16,839 bases of DNA from Chitinophagaceae bacterium (GCA_947461645.1 CANHMN010000013.1:1-16839); one strand, 5' to 3'; positions 1 to 7,919 are shown, counted from the stretch's first letter. Made by a program: numbers and translations. Notes: generated from the letters alone by a model not told the origin.

Positions 1-98
1 ATACGACCAACGGTTTGATTAGTACCGTCCACAACATACCAGTTGCGTTTTACGGTAGCCTCGTTCGCATGCTTAGTGGTGAAATGTAATTTACTCAT
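1..98 (-). CDS. rplM: 50S ribosomal protein L13, N-terminal part (cut by window edge)
   Basis: This is the first 32 codons, read leftward from the ATG at 98-96, and the gene runs off the left edge. The translation begins MSKLHFTTKHANEA and continues through KRNWYVVDGTNQTVGR, the conserved L13 N-terminus (a W-x-V-x-D-A/G-x-x-Q-x-x-G-R pattern). L13 is an early assembly protein of the large ribosomal subunit. In Bacteroidota it is normally followed by rpsI, which would lie outside this window. The start is the first ATG, directly after an A-rich stretch. The gene diverges from the DUF3050 gene. The identification is strong despite the short fragment. Confidence 0.9.
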   Translation of the reverse strand, partial: MSKLHFTTKHANEATVKRNWYVVDGTNQTVGR

Positions 99-117
99 TG
101 TACTTTTTTTTAGATGA

Positions 118-139
118 TGCCGTAGCTATCCCTCCGGCA
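118..139 (-). promoter_or_regulatory. Hairpin in the rplM leader, possible L13 autoregulatory site
   Basis: Read on the minus strand, TGCCG (139-135) pairs with CGGCA (122-118) around a 12-nt loop, 20-odd nt upstream of the rplM ATG. A one-mismatch -7 element, TACCTTCG (164-157), lies upstream and would place the transcript start near 152, so the hairpin would fill most of a leader of about 54 nt. L13 controls its own operon through the leader in E. coli. A similar role here is inference from position only. Confidence 0.4.
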
Positions 140-246
140 ATTTTAATTTAGGAGTGCGAAGGTAGGAGACTTTACCTTTTTTCGGTAGCATTTGAGGGAT
201 TATTTTTTATTGAACCTTTGTAATCGATTGATTTTCAATAAAAAAA

Positions 247-278
247 TTGTTTACTTTTTTTCATACACCCTATTTTTG
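247..278 (+). promoter_or_regulatory. Predicted Bacteroidota-type promoter of the DUF3050 gene
   Basis: TATTTTTG (271-278) matches the TAnnTTTG -7 element exactly. TTG at 247-249 lies 21 bp upstream as a possible -33 element. Transcription would start near 283, giving a leader of about 105 nt. The -33 part is weak because short T-rich matches are common here. Confidence 0.45.
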
Positions 279-387
279 GGTTGTTTTTATCAAAAACCGG
301 GTTTTTTCTAAAACGGAAAGCGTGTTTTATGAACATTTTTGACCCTCGGTTTGTTGCTGTTTTGTAACTCTTTTAATTTTTTTTAAA

Positions 388-1185
388 ATGAATGATACTT
401 CGCTTCACCCACAAACTATAGCCTTGCAATTTGAGATTGCCGCTCTCAGAGAGCAGATTGTAAATCATAAGGTATATGCTGTTATTCGTTCCTTGGATGA
501 TCTCAGGATTTTTATGGAATACCATGTTTTTGCCGTTTGGGATTTTATGTCTCTTCTGAAATCGCTTCAAAAAGACCTTACCTGCGTATCCGTTCCTTGG
601 CTTCCGGTTGGCTCGGCCGATACCCGGTTTTTAATCAATGAGATTGTAGTAGGTGAGGAATCCGATGTGGATGCCGATGGAAACCGAAAAAGCCATTTTG
701 AAATATACCTTGATGCTATGAAGCAATCAGGTGCGGATGTTTGTGCCATCCAACAATTCACATCAGCACTGCATTCCAATGGAGGAAATGTGGATCAAGC
801 GCTTAACTCTACAACAATACCCCCAGCAGCTAAGGCTTTTGTTGAAAACACTTTTCGCATCATCAACAGCCAAAAAACACATGCTACCGCCGCTGCTTTT
901 ACTTTTGGCAGAGAAGATCTTATTCCTGGAATGTTTCATTCACTGATAAATGACATCAACCAGAACTTTCCCAACAGCATTGCAGTGTTTAAGTATTACC
1001 TCGAAAGACATATTGAAGTTGATGGCGACCATCACAGTCACTTGGCGCTTGCTATGACGGAACAGCTTTGTGGCAACGACGAAAAAAAATGGAGCGAAGC
1101 CACAGCTGAAACTGTAGCATCGCTCCAAAGTAGGATAAAATTATGGGACGGCGTTTATGAGGAAATTATTTCCCGTAAAAACTAA
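388..1185 (+). CDS. DUF3050 family protein (heme oxygenase-like fold)
   Basis: The 265-residue product matches the DUF3050 family along its whole length: the EYHVFAVWDFMSLLK helix (about 44-58), the EESD...SHFEIYLDAM block (90-111) and the ERHIEVDGDHHSHLAL block (206-221). The family is placed in the heme oxygenase-like superfamily, which contains both heme enzymes and di-iron oxidases, but the reaction of DUF3050 proteins is not established. Conserved-looking E/H/D residues that could bind metal include E44, H46, E90, E91, H103, E206, H208, D212, H216 and H218. No signal peptide is seen, so it is likely cytosolic. The gene appears monocistronic: it diverges from rplM, and its stop is 2 bp from the end of the convergent M16 peptidase gene. 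Family assignment is confident; function is not. Confidence 0.85.
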   Translation: MNDTSLHPQTIALQFEIAALREQIVNHKVYAVIRSLDDLRIFMEYHVFAVWDFMSLLKSLQKDLTCVSVPWLPVGSADTRFLINEIVVGEESDVDADGNRKSHFEIYLDAMKQSGADVCAIQQFTSALHSNGGNVDQALNSTTIPPAAKAFVENTFRIINSQKTHATAAAFTFGREDLIPGMFHSLINDINQNFPNSIAVFKYYLERHIEVDGDHHSHLALAMTEQLCGNDEKKWSEATAETVASLQSRIKLWDGVYEEIISRKN

Positions 1186-1187
1186 AC

Positions 1188-4034
1188 TTACATTTGTTTT
1201 CTGTTTCCGTCTACATCAAGCTCGATAATATCATAACCCATTTGTTGCAATCCGGGCATGATTTTTTCTTTGTCACCAACCAATAGAATGTTCAACTTAT
1301 CGGTTTGTAACCACTTTTTAGCCAAAGCATTGATTTCATCCTTGGTGATGTTTTCCAAAATTCCATTTTGTACATCGATGTAGTTGCCTTCCAAATTGTA
1401 TTCCATCAAGCGAGAAATAAATCCTGATTTCTGGCCCGGCGTTTCATATTGCAAAGCATCTCTTTGTCCGATAGCGCTCTTCATAAATGCAATTTCTTCG
1501 TCGGTAATTCCATTTGCAGCATAGTTGTTCATTTCTTTCAGTACTTCTCTAAGCGCACTGTCTGTTGCATTGGCTCTGATACCTGAGCTGAAAGTGTATT
1601 CAACACTGTATTTGTTGCCACTGAAGTTAGATCTTGCGCCATAAGTCCATGCTTTGTCTTCCCTTAAATTAAGGTTCAATCTGCTGTTGAAGTTTCCGCC
1701 AAGTACGTAGTTCATAAGGTCTGCTTTGTAAAACTCACCTGTCAATTCGTAAGGCATGTCTATCACTTTACCAACCCTGAATTCTGTTTGAGCTGCTCTT
1801 GGTACATCAACAATATAAATCGTTGTTTTGGCTATTGCAGGAGCTTTTGTAGGTTTTACCAATTCGATTTTTTTGCTGCCTATTTTATCCAAAAACTTCA
1901 GTTTTGGCAGGATTTCTGCTTCAGTAACATCACCTACAATCACAATTTTGGCATCCTTTATGCTCATGTTGTTTTTATAGTATTCTTCCACATCGCTCAA
2001 CTTCATGTTTCTCACCGTGTATTCGGTACCGTTATCACTCATTCCCATGATATTGTCGGTTCCGTAAGTCAGTTTGTCATAAACATTGCTGGCGATGGTT
2101 GAGGGCTGAGATTTTGCTTGCTTGAATCCTTCAATTGCTTGTTTTTGCAAACGGTTGAATGCATCCTGATTGAATACCGGCTCCAGCATTCTTTCTTCAA
2201 GAAGTGCAATTGTTTTGTCTAGGTTTTTCTTAAGCGTCTGCATGCTGAAGCGAATACCATCGAAAGAATTGCCGGCGCTCACGCTGCTTCCCAACTTTTG
2301 AAGTTCAACGCTCATTTGCTCAGCAGTATGCTTTTTGGTGTCTTCATTCAACATGCTGCCAACAAATCCTGCAAGCCCAATTTTAGAGGTATCAGTTGCC
2401 TGAGCCAAATGACCGCCCTTCAAAGTAATGGAAATATTTACCACAGGCAGCTCATTGTACGCCGCACCAATTACCCTCGCACCATTTTCAAGTGATTTTT
2501 TCCAATAGGCAGGAACTTTGGCACTTGGATTTGCACCAAAACCTGGCATTTTAGACCTGTCAAAATTATCTTTTCCTTTGTTGTATTTCAATCCTTCATA
2601 ACCATAGTCCGGATTTTTGTAGTTGGAATTGTCAATGGTATAATTGTCTGCAGCAGCTGGACCGTTTTTGTCAGATTTAGTCAACACGCTAACAGTAACG
2701 CATCCCTTGTTTTTGATGTAGGTTTCGTAAACTCTTTGTACATCGGCCTTGGTAACAGAACGATACATCTCAAGTAATTTCCCTATCATGTTTGCATTGC
2801 CTGTAAACGTTTGGAAAGCTGCAAGTTGAGATACTTTACCAGAAACACTTTGTAAACCATTGATGTACTGAGACTCAATTCCTCCCTTGAATTTTTCAAT
2901 ATCCTCATCGGTTACACCGCGTTGTTCAAATACAAGCAACGATGCTTTAAACAGACTGTCCATTGAAGCCAATGATTGACCTGGCAATGGCATCATTCTG
3001 AAACCAAATTCACCCGAAAGCTCAGACAAGCTGCTGAATCCGCTGGCTTGAACGGCTTTCTGTGTTTTAACCATCTGCTGGTAAAGAATAGATGTTTTTC
3101 CCTGACCAATAATTTGTGCAAGGCAAGATAAGGCAGCCATGTCTTTGTGGTAATTTGGAACAGTAGGATATGTTTTTATTAGCATCGGAACTCTCGCATA
3201 GTTATCTACATAAGAGACATACCTGTCTGAAGCTATCTTTACTTCAGGCAAAATGGTTTTGGTTACTTCCGGCCCCTTTACGATGCTGCCGAAATATTTC
3301 TCAACCAACTTTATCGCATCTGCTGGCTTTACGTCACCACCGATGGTTAGTGTAGCATTGTTTGGTCCATACCAACGCAAAAAGAAGTTCTTCAAATCCT
3401 CAACATTTACCCTGTTTAGGTCTTCCACATAACCAATTGTTAACCAGCTGTATGGATGTCCGTAAGGATAAAGGTTTTTGTTGGTAAATTCTCCCGCCAA
3501 ACCATAAGGTCTGTTGTCGTAGTTTTGTCCGCGCTCATTCTTTACAGTGCTTCTTTGCACTTCGAATTTTTGTTGTGTTACAGCATCCAAAAAGAAACCC
3601 ATTCTGTCTGCTTCAAGCCACAACATTTTTTCCAGTTGATTGCTTGGCACGGTTTCATAATAATTAGTTCTGTCTAGGTTGGTACTTCCATTAAGCGTTC
3701 CCCCAGCTGCGGTGATGATTTTGAAATGTTGCTCATCGCCAACATTGTCACTACCCTGAAACTGCATGTGTTCAAAAAAATGGGCGAAACCGCTTTTGCC
3801 AATCTCTTCTCTTGCACTACCAACATGGTAAGTAACATCCACATGAATGATGGGGTCACTGTGGTCTTCATGCAAAACAACAGTCAGGCCGTTAGGCAAT
3901 ACATACTTTTCGTAAGGAATGATGATTTCACTTCCTTTTTTGGTTACTTTTTCAATCAGCTTTGCCTGGCTGTGAGCATTTTTTACAGCCAAAAGCGATG
4001 CTGTTGAGAACAGAATCAGGTATAGTTTTTTCAT
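1188..4034 (-). CDS. M16 family zinc metallopeptidase, fused two-domain form, exported
   Basis: The 948-residue protein starts with a signal peptide (1-22, cleavage likely AHS|Q). The N-terminal M16 half (about 40-470) carries the inverted zinc motif HFFEH (H85, E88, H89) and a distal ligand E167 in VKNERGQ. The second half (about 510-940) lacks the zinc motif; the equivalent site reads GFVGSML. It retains the C-terminal LNLREDKAWTYGA R/Y element that helps bind substrate. This is the usual Bacteroidota layout, where an active and an inactive half form one clamshell peptidase. It probably degrades peptides in the periplasm; its substrate is unknown. A terminator separates it from the upstream Bax-inhibitor gene. 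A TAATTTG box (4059-4053) could be its own -7 element. Its 3' end abuts the DUF3050 gene. Confidence 0.93.
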   Translation of the reverse strand: MKKLYLILFSTASLLAVKNAHSQAKLIEKVTKKGSEIIIPYEKYVLPNGLTVVLHEDHSDPIIHVDVTYHVGSAREEIGKSGFAHFFEHMQFQGSDNVGDEQHFKIITAAGGTLNGSTNLDRTNYYETVPSNQLEKMLWLEADRMGFFLDAVTQQKFEVQRSTVKNERGQNYDNRPYGLAGEFTNKNLYPYGHPYSWLTIGYVEDLNRVNVEDLKNFFLRWYGPNNATLTIGGDVKPADAIKLVEKYFGSIVKGPEVTKTILPEVKIASDRYVSYVDNYARVPMLIKTYPTVPNYHKDMAALSCLAQIIGQGKTSILYQQMVKTQKAVQASGFSSLSELSGEFGFRMMPLPGQSLASMDSLFKASLLVFEQRGVTDEDIEKFKGGIESQYINGLQSVSGKVSQLAAFQTFTGNANMIGKLLEMYRSVTKADVQRVYETYIKNKGCVTVSVLTKSDKNGPAAADNYTIDNSNYKNPDYGYEGLKYNKGKDNFDRSKMPGFGANPSAKVPAYWKKSLENGARVIGAAYNELPVVNISITLKGGHLAQATDTSKIGLAGFVGSMLNEDTKKHTAEQMSVELQKLGSSVSAGNSFDGIRFSMQTLKKNLDKTIALLEERMLEPVFNQDAFNRLQKQAIEGFKQAKSQPSTIASNVYDKLTYGTDNIMGMSDNGTEYTVRNMKLSDVEEYYKNNMSIKDAKIVIVGDVTEAEILPKLKFLDKIGSKKIELVKPTKAPAIAKTTIYIVDVPRAAQTEFRVGKVIDMPYELTGEFYKADLMNYVLGGNFNSRLNLNLREDKAWTYGARSNFSGNKYSVEYTFSSGIRANATDSALREVLKEMNNYAANGITDEEIAFMKSAIGQRDALQYETPGQKSGFISRLMEYNLEGNYIDVQNGILENITKDEINALAKKWLQTDKLNILLVGDKEKIMPGLQQMGYDIIELDVDGNRKQM

Positions 4035-4073
4035 AAAAATGATTTAGTGCTGCAAATTAGCAAAAGACGGCCA

Positions 4074-4099
4074 TAAAAAAGCCGGAAGAAACTCCCGGC
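4074..4099 (-). terminator. Rho-independent terminator of the Bax-inhibitor-1 gene
   Basis: On the minus strand GCCGG (4099-4095) and CCGGC (4085-4081) form a stem around a 9-nt loop, followed directly by six T (4080-4075). It lies 34 bp past the Bax-inhibitor stop and upstream of the M16 start, so it separates the two same-strand genes. Confidence 0.75.
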
Positions 4100-4132
4100 A
4101 TTTGATTTTGGATGCAATAAAATATTTTGTGA

Positions 4133-4891
4133 TTAGTCTCTGCTGTTCAGTTTCGACAATAACCTCAACATTTCGAGGTATAACCATACGAAGGTAACCA
4201 TCAATCCAAAGGCGCCATACCATTCCATGTATTTGGGAGCACCTACTGCAGCACCTTGTTCTATCATGTCAAAGTCAAGTATCAAATTTAATGCGGCAAT
4301 AGCTACCACAAACAAAGAAATACCTATGCCCAAAGGAGTTCCTTCATGAAGGAAAGACATGTTGTTTATGCCAAACATTCCAAGAACCATCACCAACAAA
4401 TAAAAGATACCAATTCCCACTGTTGCGGTTACAATTACAGCTCTGAATTTTTCAGTGGCCCTGATGATTCTCATGGTGTAAAGAAAATACATGGCGACAC
4501 CTACGCCAAATGTTAAACCTACGGCATTGGCTACAATACCTGGAAAGGCAACATTATACATGGCAGAAATGGCTCCAATAAACAAACCTTCCAACAATGC
4601 ATATAAGGGTGCCAGATAGCCGGACCATTCTCTTTTAAAGCTGATTACCAATCCTATTATCAAACCACCGATTGCTCCACCCCAAATCATAGTGGTCAAT
4701 CCGTCTCCTGATTCCATAGCTTCTTTCCAAGAGTAAAACGCACTGCCCATCAACATCAACAGCATAAAGCCAAATTTTTGAACAGTCCCTTGAACGGTCA
4801 TACAATTTTCACCAGATAACGGGGTGGAAAGTACCGTATCTCTGAATTTATTTTCTGATAAGGTGGGGTTTCCCGATTTGAATAATGACAT
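4133..4891 (-). CDS. Bax inhibitor-1/YccA family integral membrane protein
   Basis: The 252-residue protein has a polar N-terminus of about 30 residues (with SGNPTLSENKF) and then seven hydrophobic segments (about 36-54, 65-84, 92-112, 117-139, 149-172, 186-205, 224-244), the pattern of the BI-1/TMBIM family. The DFDMIEQG motif (D206, D208) after segment 6 is characteristic. In the Bacillus relative YetJ, paired aspartates gate a pH-dependent calcium leak; the same role here is inferred. It is located in the inner membrane. The gene diverges from pheS across 85 bp. A TAACTTTA box (4915-4908) would give it a leader of about 12 nt. A terminator follows it, so it is probably monocistronic. Confidence 0.9.
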   Translation of the reverse strand: MSLFKSGNPTLSENKFRDTVLSTPLSGENCMTVQGTVQKFGFMLLMLMGSAFYSWKEAMESGDGLTTMIWGGAIGGLIIGLVISFKREWSGYLAPLYALLEGLFIGAISAMYNVAFPGIVANAVGLTFGVGVAMYFLYTMRIIRATEKFRAVIVTATVGIGIFYLLVMVLGMFGINNMSFLHEGTPLGIGISLFVVAIAALNLILDFDMIEQGAAVGAPKYMEWYGAFGLMVTFVWLYLEMLRLLSKLNSRD

Positions 4892-4964
4892 GGTATATAG
4901 TTTTTTATAAAGTTAGCAACTTTTTCTATTCCTAAATCGCATGTAAAAACTAAAAGATTGCCCA

Positions 4965-4972
4965 TAACTTTG
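4965..4972 (+). promoter_or_regulatory. -7 promoter element of pheS, almost touching the start codon
   Basis: TAACTTTG matches TAnnTTTG exactly and ends only 4 nt before the pheS ATG at 4977. With usual spacing the transcript would start at or within a few bases of the ATG, leaving essentially no leader. No good -33 TTTG is seen at the expected distance, which lowers confidence. Confidence 0.5.
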
Positions 4973-4976
4973 CGTC

Positions 4977-6008
4977 ATGGAATCATTATCGGCAAAAATT
5001 GAATCCTTAAAAAAGGAAATTGCTGCAACTACTGTAGCCGGATCAGAGGAGTTGGAAGCATTCAGGATAAAATACCTTGGCACCAAGGGTTTGCTAAAGC
5101 AAATCATGGGTGAGATGAAGAATGTTCCCGCAGAACAAAAAAAGGAAGCGGGTCAACTGCTGAATGAGTTCAAAACTTTCGTTGAAAATCATTTTGAACA
5201 AATGGCTTCAGGCCTCAATGATGCTGACTCTTCCGACGTTAATCAATTGGATGTTACTTTGCCCGGCAATAGTTTTCCTTTAGGAACAAGGCATCCCATC
5301 AGCATCATCCATAATAAAATTGTAGCCATTTTCCAACGACTTGGCTTCTCGGTTGCCGAAGGTCCCGAGATTGAAGACGATTGGCACAATTTTACGGCAT
5401 TGAATCTTCCTGAAAATCATCCTGCTCGCGATATGCAGGATACCTTTTACATCAGCCAAAACCCCGACTGGCTGCTGCGTACACACACGAGTAGTGTTCA
5501 GATTAGGGAGATGATGAAGAAAGAACTTCCCCTCAGAATCATTTGTCCCGGTCGAGTATACAGAAATGAAACCATCAGCGCGCGCGCGCACTGTTTTTTC
5601 AACCAGGTGGAAGGACTCTACATTGCTGAAAATGTATCTTTTGCAGACCTAAAACAAACCCTTTATTTCTTCGTGAAAGAAATGTTTGGCAATGATGTGC
5701 AAGTGCGTTTTCGACCCTCTTATTTTCCCTTTACAGAACCCAGCGCCGAGATGGATATCAGCTGTCTGATTTGCAAAGGAGAAGGTTGCAGTGTTTGCAA
5801 AAAAACAGGATGGGTGGAGATTTTAGGTTGTGGAATGGTTCACCCTAAAGTATTGGACAATTGCGGAATAGACAGTGAAAAATATACCGGATTTGCATTT
5901 GGAATGGGCATAGAGAGAATAACGATGCTCACTTATCAGGTAAAAGACCTTCGTTTGTTCAGTGAAAACGATGTGAGGTTTTTACGACAATTTACATCAG
6001 CTGTCTAA
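4977..6008 (+). CDS. pheS: Phenylalanine--tRNA ligase alpha subunit
   Basis: This 343-residue protein is the catalytic alpha chain of the alpha2-beta2 PheRS, which charges tRNA-Phe in the cytosol. The N-terminal tRNA-binding coiled coil spans about 1-85. The class II core follows: HPISIIHNKI (106-115), EGPEIEDDWHNF (128-139), motif 2 VYRNETISARAHC (194-206), FTEPSAEMD (252-260) and the motif 3 segment GFAFGMGIERITML (305-318). Between PSAEMD and GWVEILGCGMVHP it has a C-x2-C-x4-C-x2-C knuckle (C263, C266, C271, C274), absent from the E. coli protein but seen in some other lineages. pheT is not next to it. It is followed at 28 bp by an acyl-CoA dehydrogenase gene with which it may be cotranscribed. 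Confidence 0.97.
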   Translation: MESLSAKIESLKKEIAATTVAGSEELEAFRIKYLGTKGLLKQIMGEMKNVPAEQKKEAGQLLNEFKTFVENHFEQMASGLNDADSSDVNQLDVTLPGNSFPLGTRHPISIIHNKIVAIFQRLGFSVAEGPEIEDDWHNFTALNLPENHPARDMQDTFYISQNPDWLLRTHTSSVQIREMMKKELPLRIICPGRVYRNETISARAHCFFNQVEGLYIAENVSFADLKQTLYFFVKEMFGNDVQVRFRPSYFPFTEPSAEMDISCLICKGEGCSVCKKTGWVEILGCGMVHPKVLDNCGIDSEKYTGFAFGMGIERITMLTYQVKDLRLFSENDVRFLRQFTSAV

Positions 6009-6036
6009 CAGCTCTTTTTTACAATTAGTCCCTTTT

Positions 6037-6888
6037 ATGAAGGTAATTAACATTTGCGTGGCGGGTGCCGGAACAATGGGAAGCGGCATCGCTTTGTGTG
6101 CGGCCCAAAATGGCTTTAAGGTGATATTATTTGATTTGAACAGTCAGGTAATGGAAAAAGCAATCAGTAGCATTGAAAAAAACCTCAGCACCCTTCTAGA
6201 AAAAAATAAAATAACAGCTGAAGAAAAACAAACCATTTTCAACAGCATCACATTTACTTCGGATATACAAGACTGTAAGGCATCTCTGATTATTGAGGCG
6301 ATTGTTGAGAAAATGGCTGCTAAAACAGACCTTTTCAATCAGTTGGCATTGATTAATTCTTCGGAAACAATCTTTGCTTCCAACACTTCTTCTTTGTCTG
6401 TTGACGATCTTCAGCGTAATGTTCCCAATCCTGAAAGAGTAGCAGGAATGCATTTTTTTAATCCTGCGCAAATCATGAAATTGGTGGAAGTGGTAAAGGC
6501 GGTAAATACTTCCGAACAAACCATTTCCGCATTGGTTGAAGTTTGTAAAAAGCTTCAAAAAACACCTGTGGTTTGTAAAGATGCACCTGGCTTCATCGTG
6601 AACCGCGTTGCTAGACATTATTATCTTGAAGCTATGCGCATGGTTGAAAAAGGAATTGCAACCATGGAGTCGGTGGATATTTTGATGGAAGCCTCCGGAT
6701 TTAAAATGGGCCCCTTCAAGCTGATGGATTTAATAGGCAATGACATCAATCTCGCCGTTTCTCAATCCCTTTATGATGCTTTTGAACAAGAACCCCGCTT
6801 TCAGCCTTCCGAACTTCAAATAGAAAAAGTGAGAAAAGGTGATTTGGGCAAAAAAACAGGAAAAGGGTTTTACGATTACCATTCATAA
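6037..6888 (+). CDS. 3-hydroxyacyl-CoA (3-hydroxybutyryl-CoA) dehydrogenase
   Basis: The 283-residue length fits a stand-alone 3-hydroxybutyryl-CoA dehydrogenase, not a FadB-type fusion. The Rossmann domain opens with GAGTMGSGIA (GxGxxG at G10, G12, G15), and D33 ends the second strand, which favours NAD. Catalytic-region motifs are ASNTSSLSV (S118), GMHFFNPA (H139) and KLVEVV (E151), followed by KDAPGFIVNR and the C-terminal helical domain ending LGKKTGKGFYDY. It interconverts 3-hydroxyacyl-CoA and 3-oxoacyl-CoA in fatty-acid or short-chain acyl-CoA metabolism. It lies 28 bp after pheS and 29 bp before the SDR gene, so the three may form one transcript, although their functions are unrelated. 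Chain-length preference cannot be read from the sequence. Confidence 0.93.
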   Translation: MKVINICVAGAGTMGSGIALCAAQNGFKVILFDLNSQVMEKAISSIEKNLSTLLEKNKITAEEKQTIFNSITFTSDIQDCKASLIIEAIVEKMAAKTDLFNQLALINSSETIFASNTSSLSVDDLQRNVPNPERVAGMHFFNPAQIMKLVEVVKAVNTSEQTISALVEVCKKLQKTPVVCKDAPGFIVNRVARHYYLEAMRMVEKGIATMESVDILMEASGFKMGPFKLMDLIGNDINLAVSQSLYDAFEQEPRFQPSELQIEKVRKGDLGKKTGKGFYDYHS

Positions 6889-6917
6889 TTGCTCCATTTC
6901 AAACCAACTACAACCTC

Positions 6918-7919
6918 ATGTTTCCCATCAACCAACCCATTGTTTTAGTTACAGGCGCTTCAGGGTTGGTAGGACAAGAATTGGTAAGCCAGCTTCAGCA
7001 TCTACCTTACAACATTAAGGCATTATACCACAAAACAGAACCTGTACGCATTAATGCACCAAACATCATTTACCTTAAGTGCGATTTGCTTGATGTGTTT
7101 GAGTTGGAGGAAATTATGAAAGATGTTTCTTTCGTTTACCATTGCGCAGGTTTGGTGAAGTTTACATCCTCCAACAAATCCTTGCTTTATAAAATTAATG
7201 TGGAGGTTACTGCCAACATTGTAAATGCATCACTTGATGCCGGAGTAAAAAAAATAGTTCATGTAAGTTCTGTTGCTGCCTTAGGAAGAATGAACGAAAG
7301 CGAACCCATCACAGAAAATACCAAATGGACAAAAGAAGGAGGAGGAAGTGTTTACGGCCATACCAAATTTTTGGGAGAGCTGGAAATTTGGAGAGGCATA
7401 GCAGAAGGTCTGAATGCCGTGGTGGTAAATCCCAGTATCATACTTGGTGCAGGAAATTGGGACGATGGTTCTACTGCTATCTTCAAAAGAGTTTACGAAG
7501 GTTTGAATTGGTATACAGAGGGAACAGCTGGCTTTGTTGATGTGAGAGATGTTTGCAAAGCCATGATCATACTTATGCAAGCTGAAGTATCTGCAGAGAG
7601 ATATATTATCAGTGGAGAAAATTTCACTTTCAAAAAAGTGTTTGAAACTATTGCTGACGAGTTTAACGTGAAAAGGCCAGCAAAAAAAGTAACATCATTA
7701 TTATCTGAAATAGTGTGGCGGGCAGAAAAAATTCGATGTTTTTTTACCCGTAAAGAGCCATTGATAACAAAGGAAACTGCTGCATCTGCAATGGCTAAAG
7801 TAAGATTCGACAACTCAAAATTACTGAAGCAATTTCCGGATTTTCAATACACAGCAATTTCAGCATCCATTAAACACCACAGTGCTGAATTGCTTAGCAG
7901 ACTAAAGCAATCAAAATGA
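6918..7919 (+). CDS. NAD-dependent epimerase/dehydratase family protein (extended SDR)
   Basis: The 333-residue protein begins with a Rossmann motif TGASGLVGQ (G13, G16, G19) and has VSSVAALG with the catalytic serine (about S117/S118) and the YGHTK active-site pair Y146 and K150. The C-terminal half has the substrate-side features of extended SDRs, and overall it resembles the dihydroflavonol-4-reductase-like group. The precise substrate cannot be determined; sugars, steroids or aldehydes are all possible for this group. No signal peptide is present, so it is cytosolic. It follows the hydroxyacyl-CoA dehydrogenase by 29 bp on the same strand and ends 12 bp from the convergent lpxD-type gene, with no visible terminator hairpin between them. 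Confidence 0.88.
   Translation: MFPINQPIVLVTGASGLVGQELVSQLQHLPYNIKALYHKTEPVRINAPNIIYLKCDLLDVFELEEIMKDVSFVYHCAGLVKFTSSNKSLLYKINVEVTANIVNASLDAGVKKIVHVSSVAALGRMNESEPITENTKWTKEGGGSVYGHTKFLGELEIWRGIAEGLNAVVVNPSIILGAGNWDDGSTAIFKRVYEGLNWYTEGTAGFVDVRDVCKAMIILMQAEVSAERYIISGENFTFKKVFETIADEFNVKRPAKKVTSLLSEIVWRAEKIRCFFTRKEPLITKETAASAMAKVRFDNSKLLKQFPDFQYTAISASIKHHSAELLSRLKQSK

Larger units (their letters stand above)
99..387. other. Divergent intergenic region between rplM and the DUF3050 gene
   Basis: This 289-bp AT-rich region holds the rplM leader on the left and the DUF3050 promoter and leader on the right. It also has an odd palindrome, AAAAACC-G-GGTTTTT (292-306), just after the predicted DUF3050 transcript start, and a 12-codon upstream ORF at 329-367. 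No RNA gene is recognisable in it. Confidence 0.6.

Noticed and set aside
292..306. AAAAACC-G-GGTTTTT palindrome as a terminator
   Set aside because: The single-base loop cannot form in RNA, the GC part is tiny, and there is no plus-strand gene upstream.
2298..2495. Second active site in the C-terminal half of the M16 peptidase
   Set aside because: The position equivalent to HFFEH reads GFVGSML, so this half is the non-catalytic partner, as usual for fused M16 proteins.
6196..6618. 140-codon open frame on the minus strand
   Set aside because: It is antisense to the 3-hydroxyacyl-CoA dehydrogenase, with no recognisable domain and no promoter.
4977..7919. pheS, 3-hydroxyacyl-CoA dehydrogenase and SDR genes as one metabolic pathway
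   Set aside because: The 28-29 bp spacing allows cotranscription, but the functions have no clear link, so no shared pathway is claimed.
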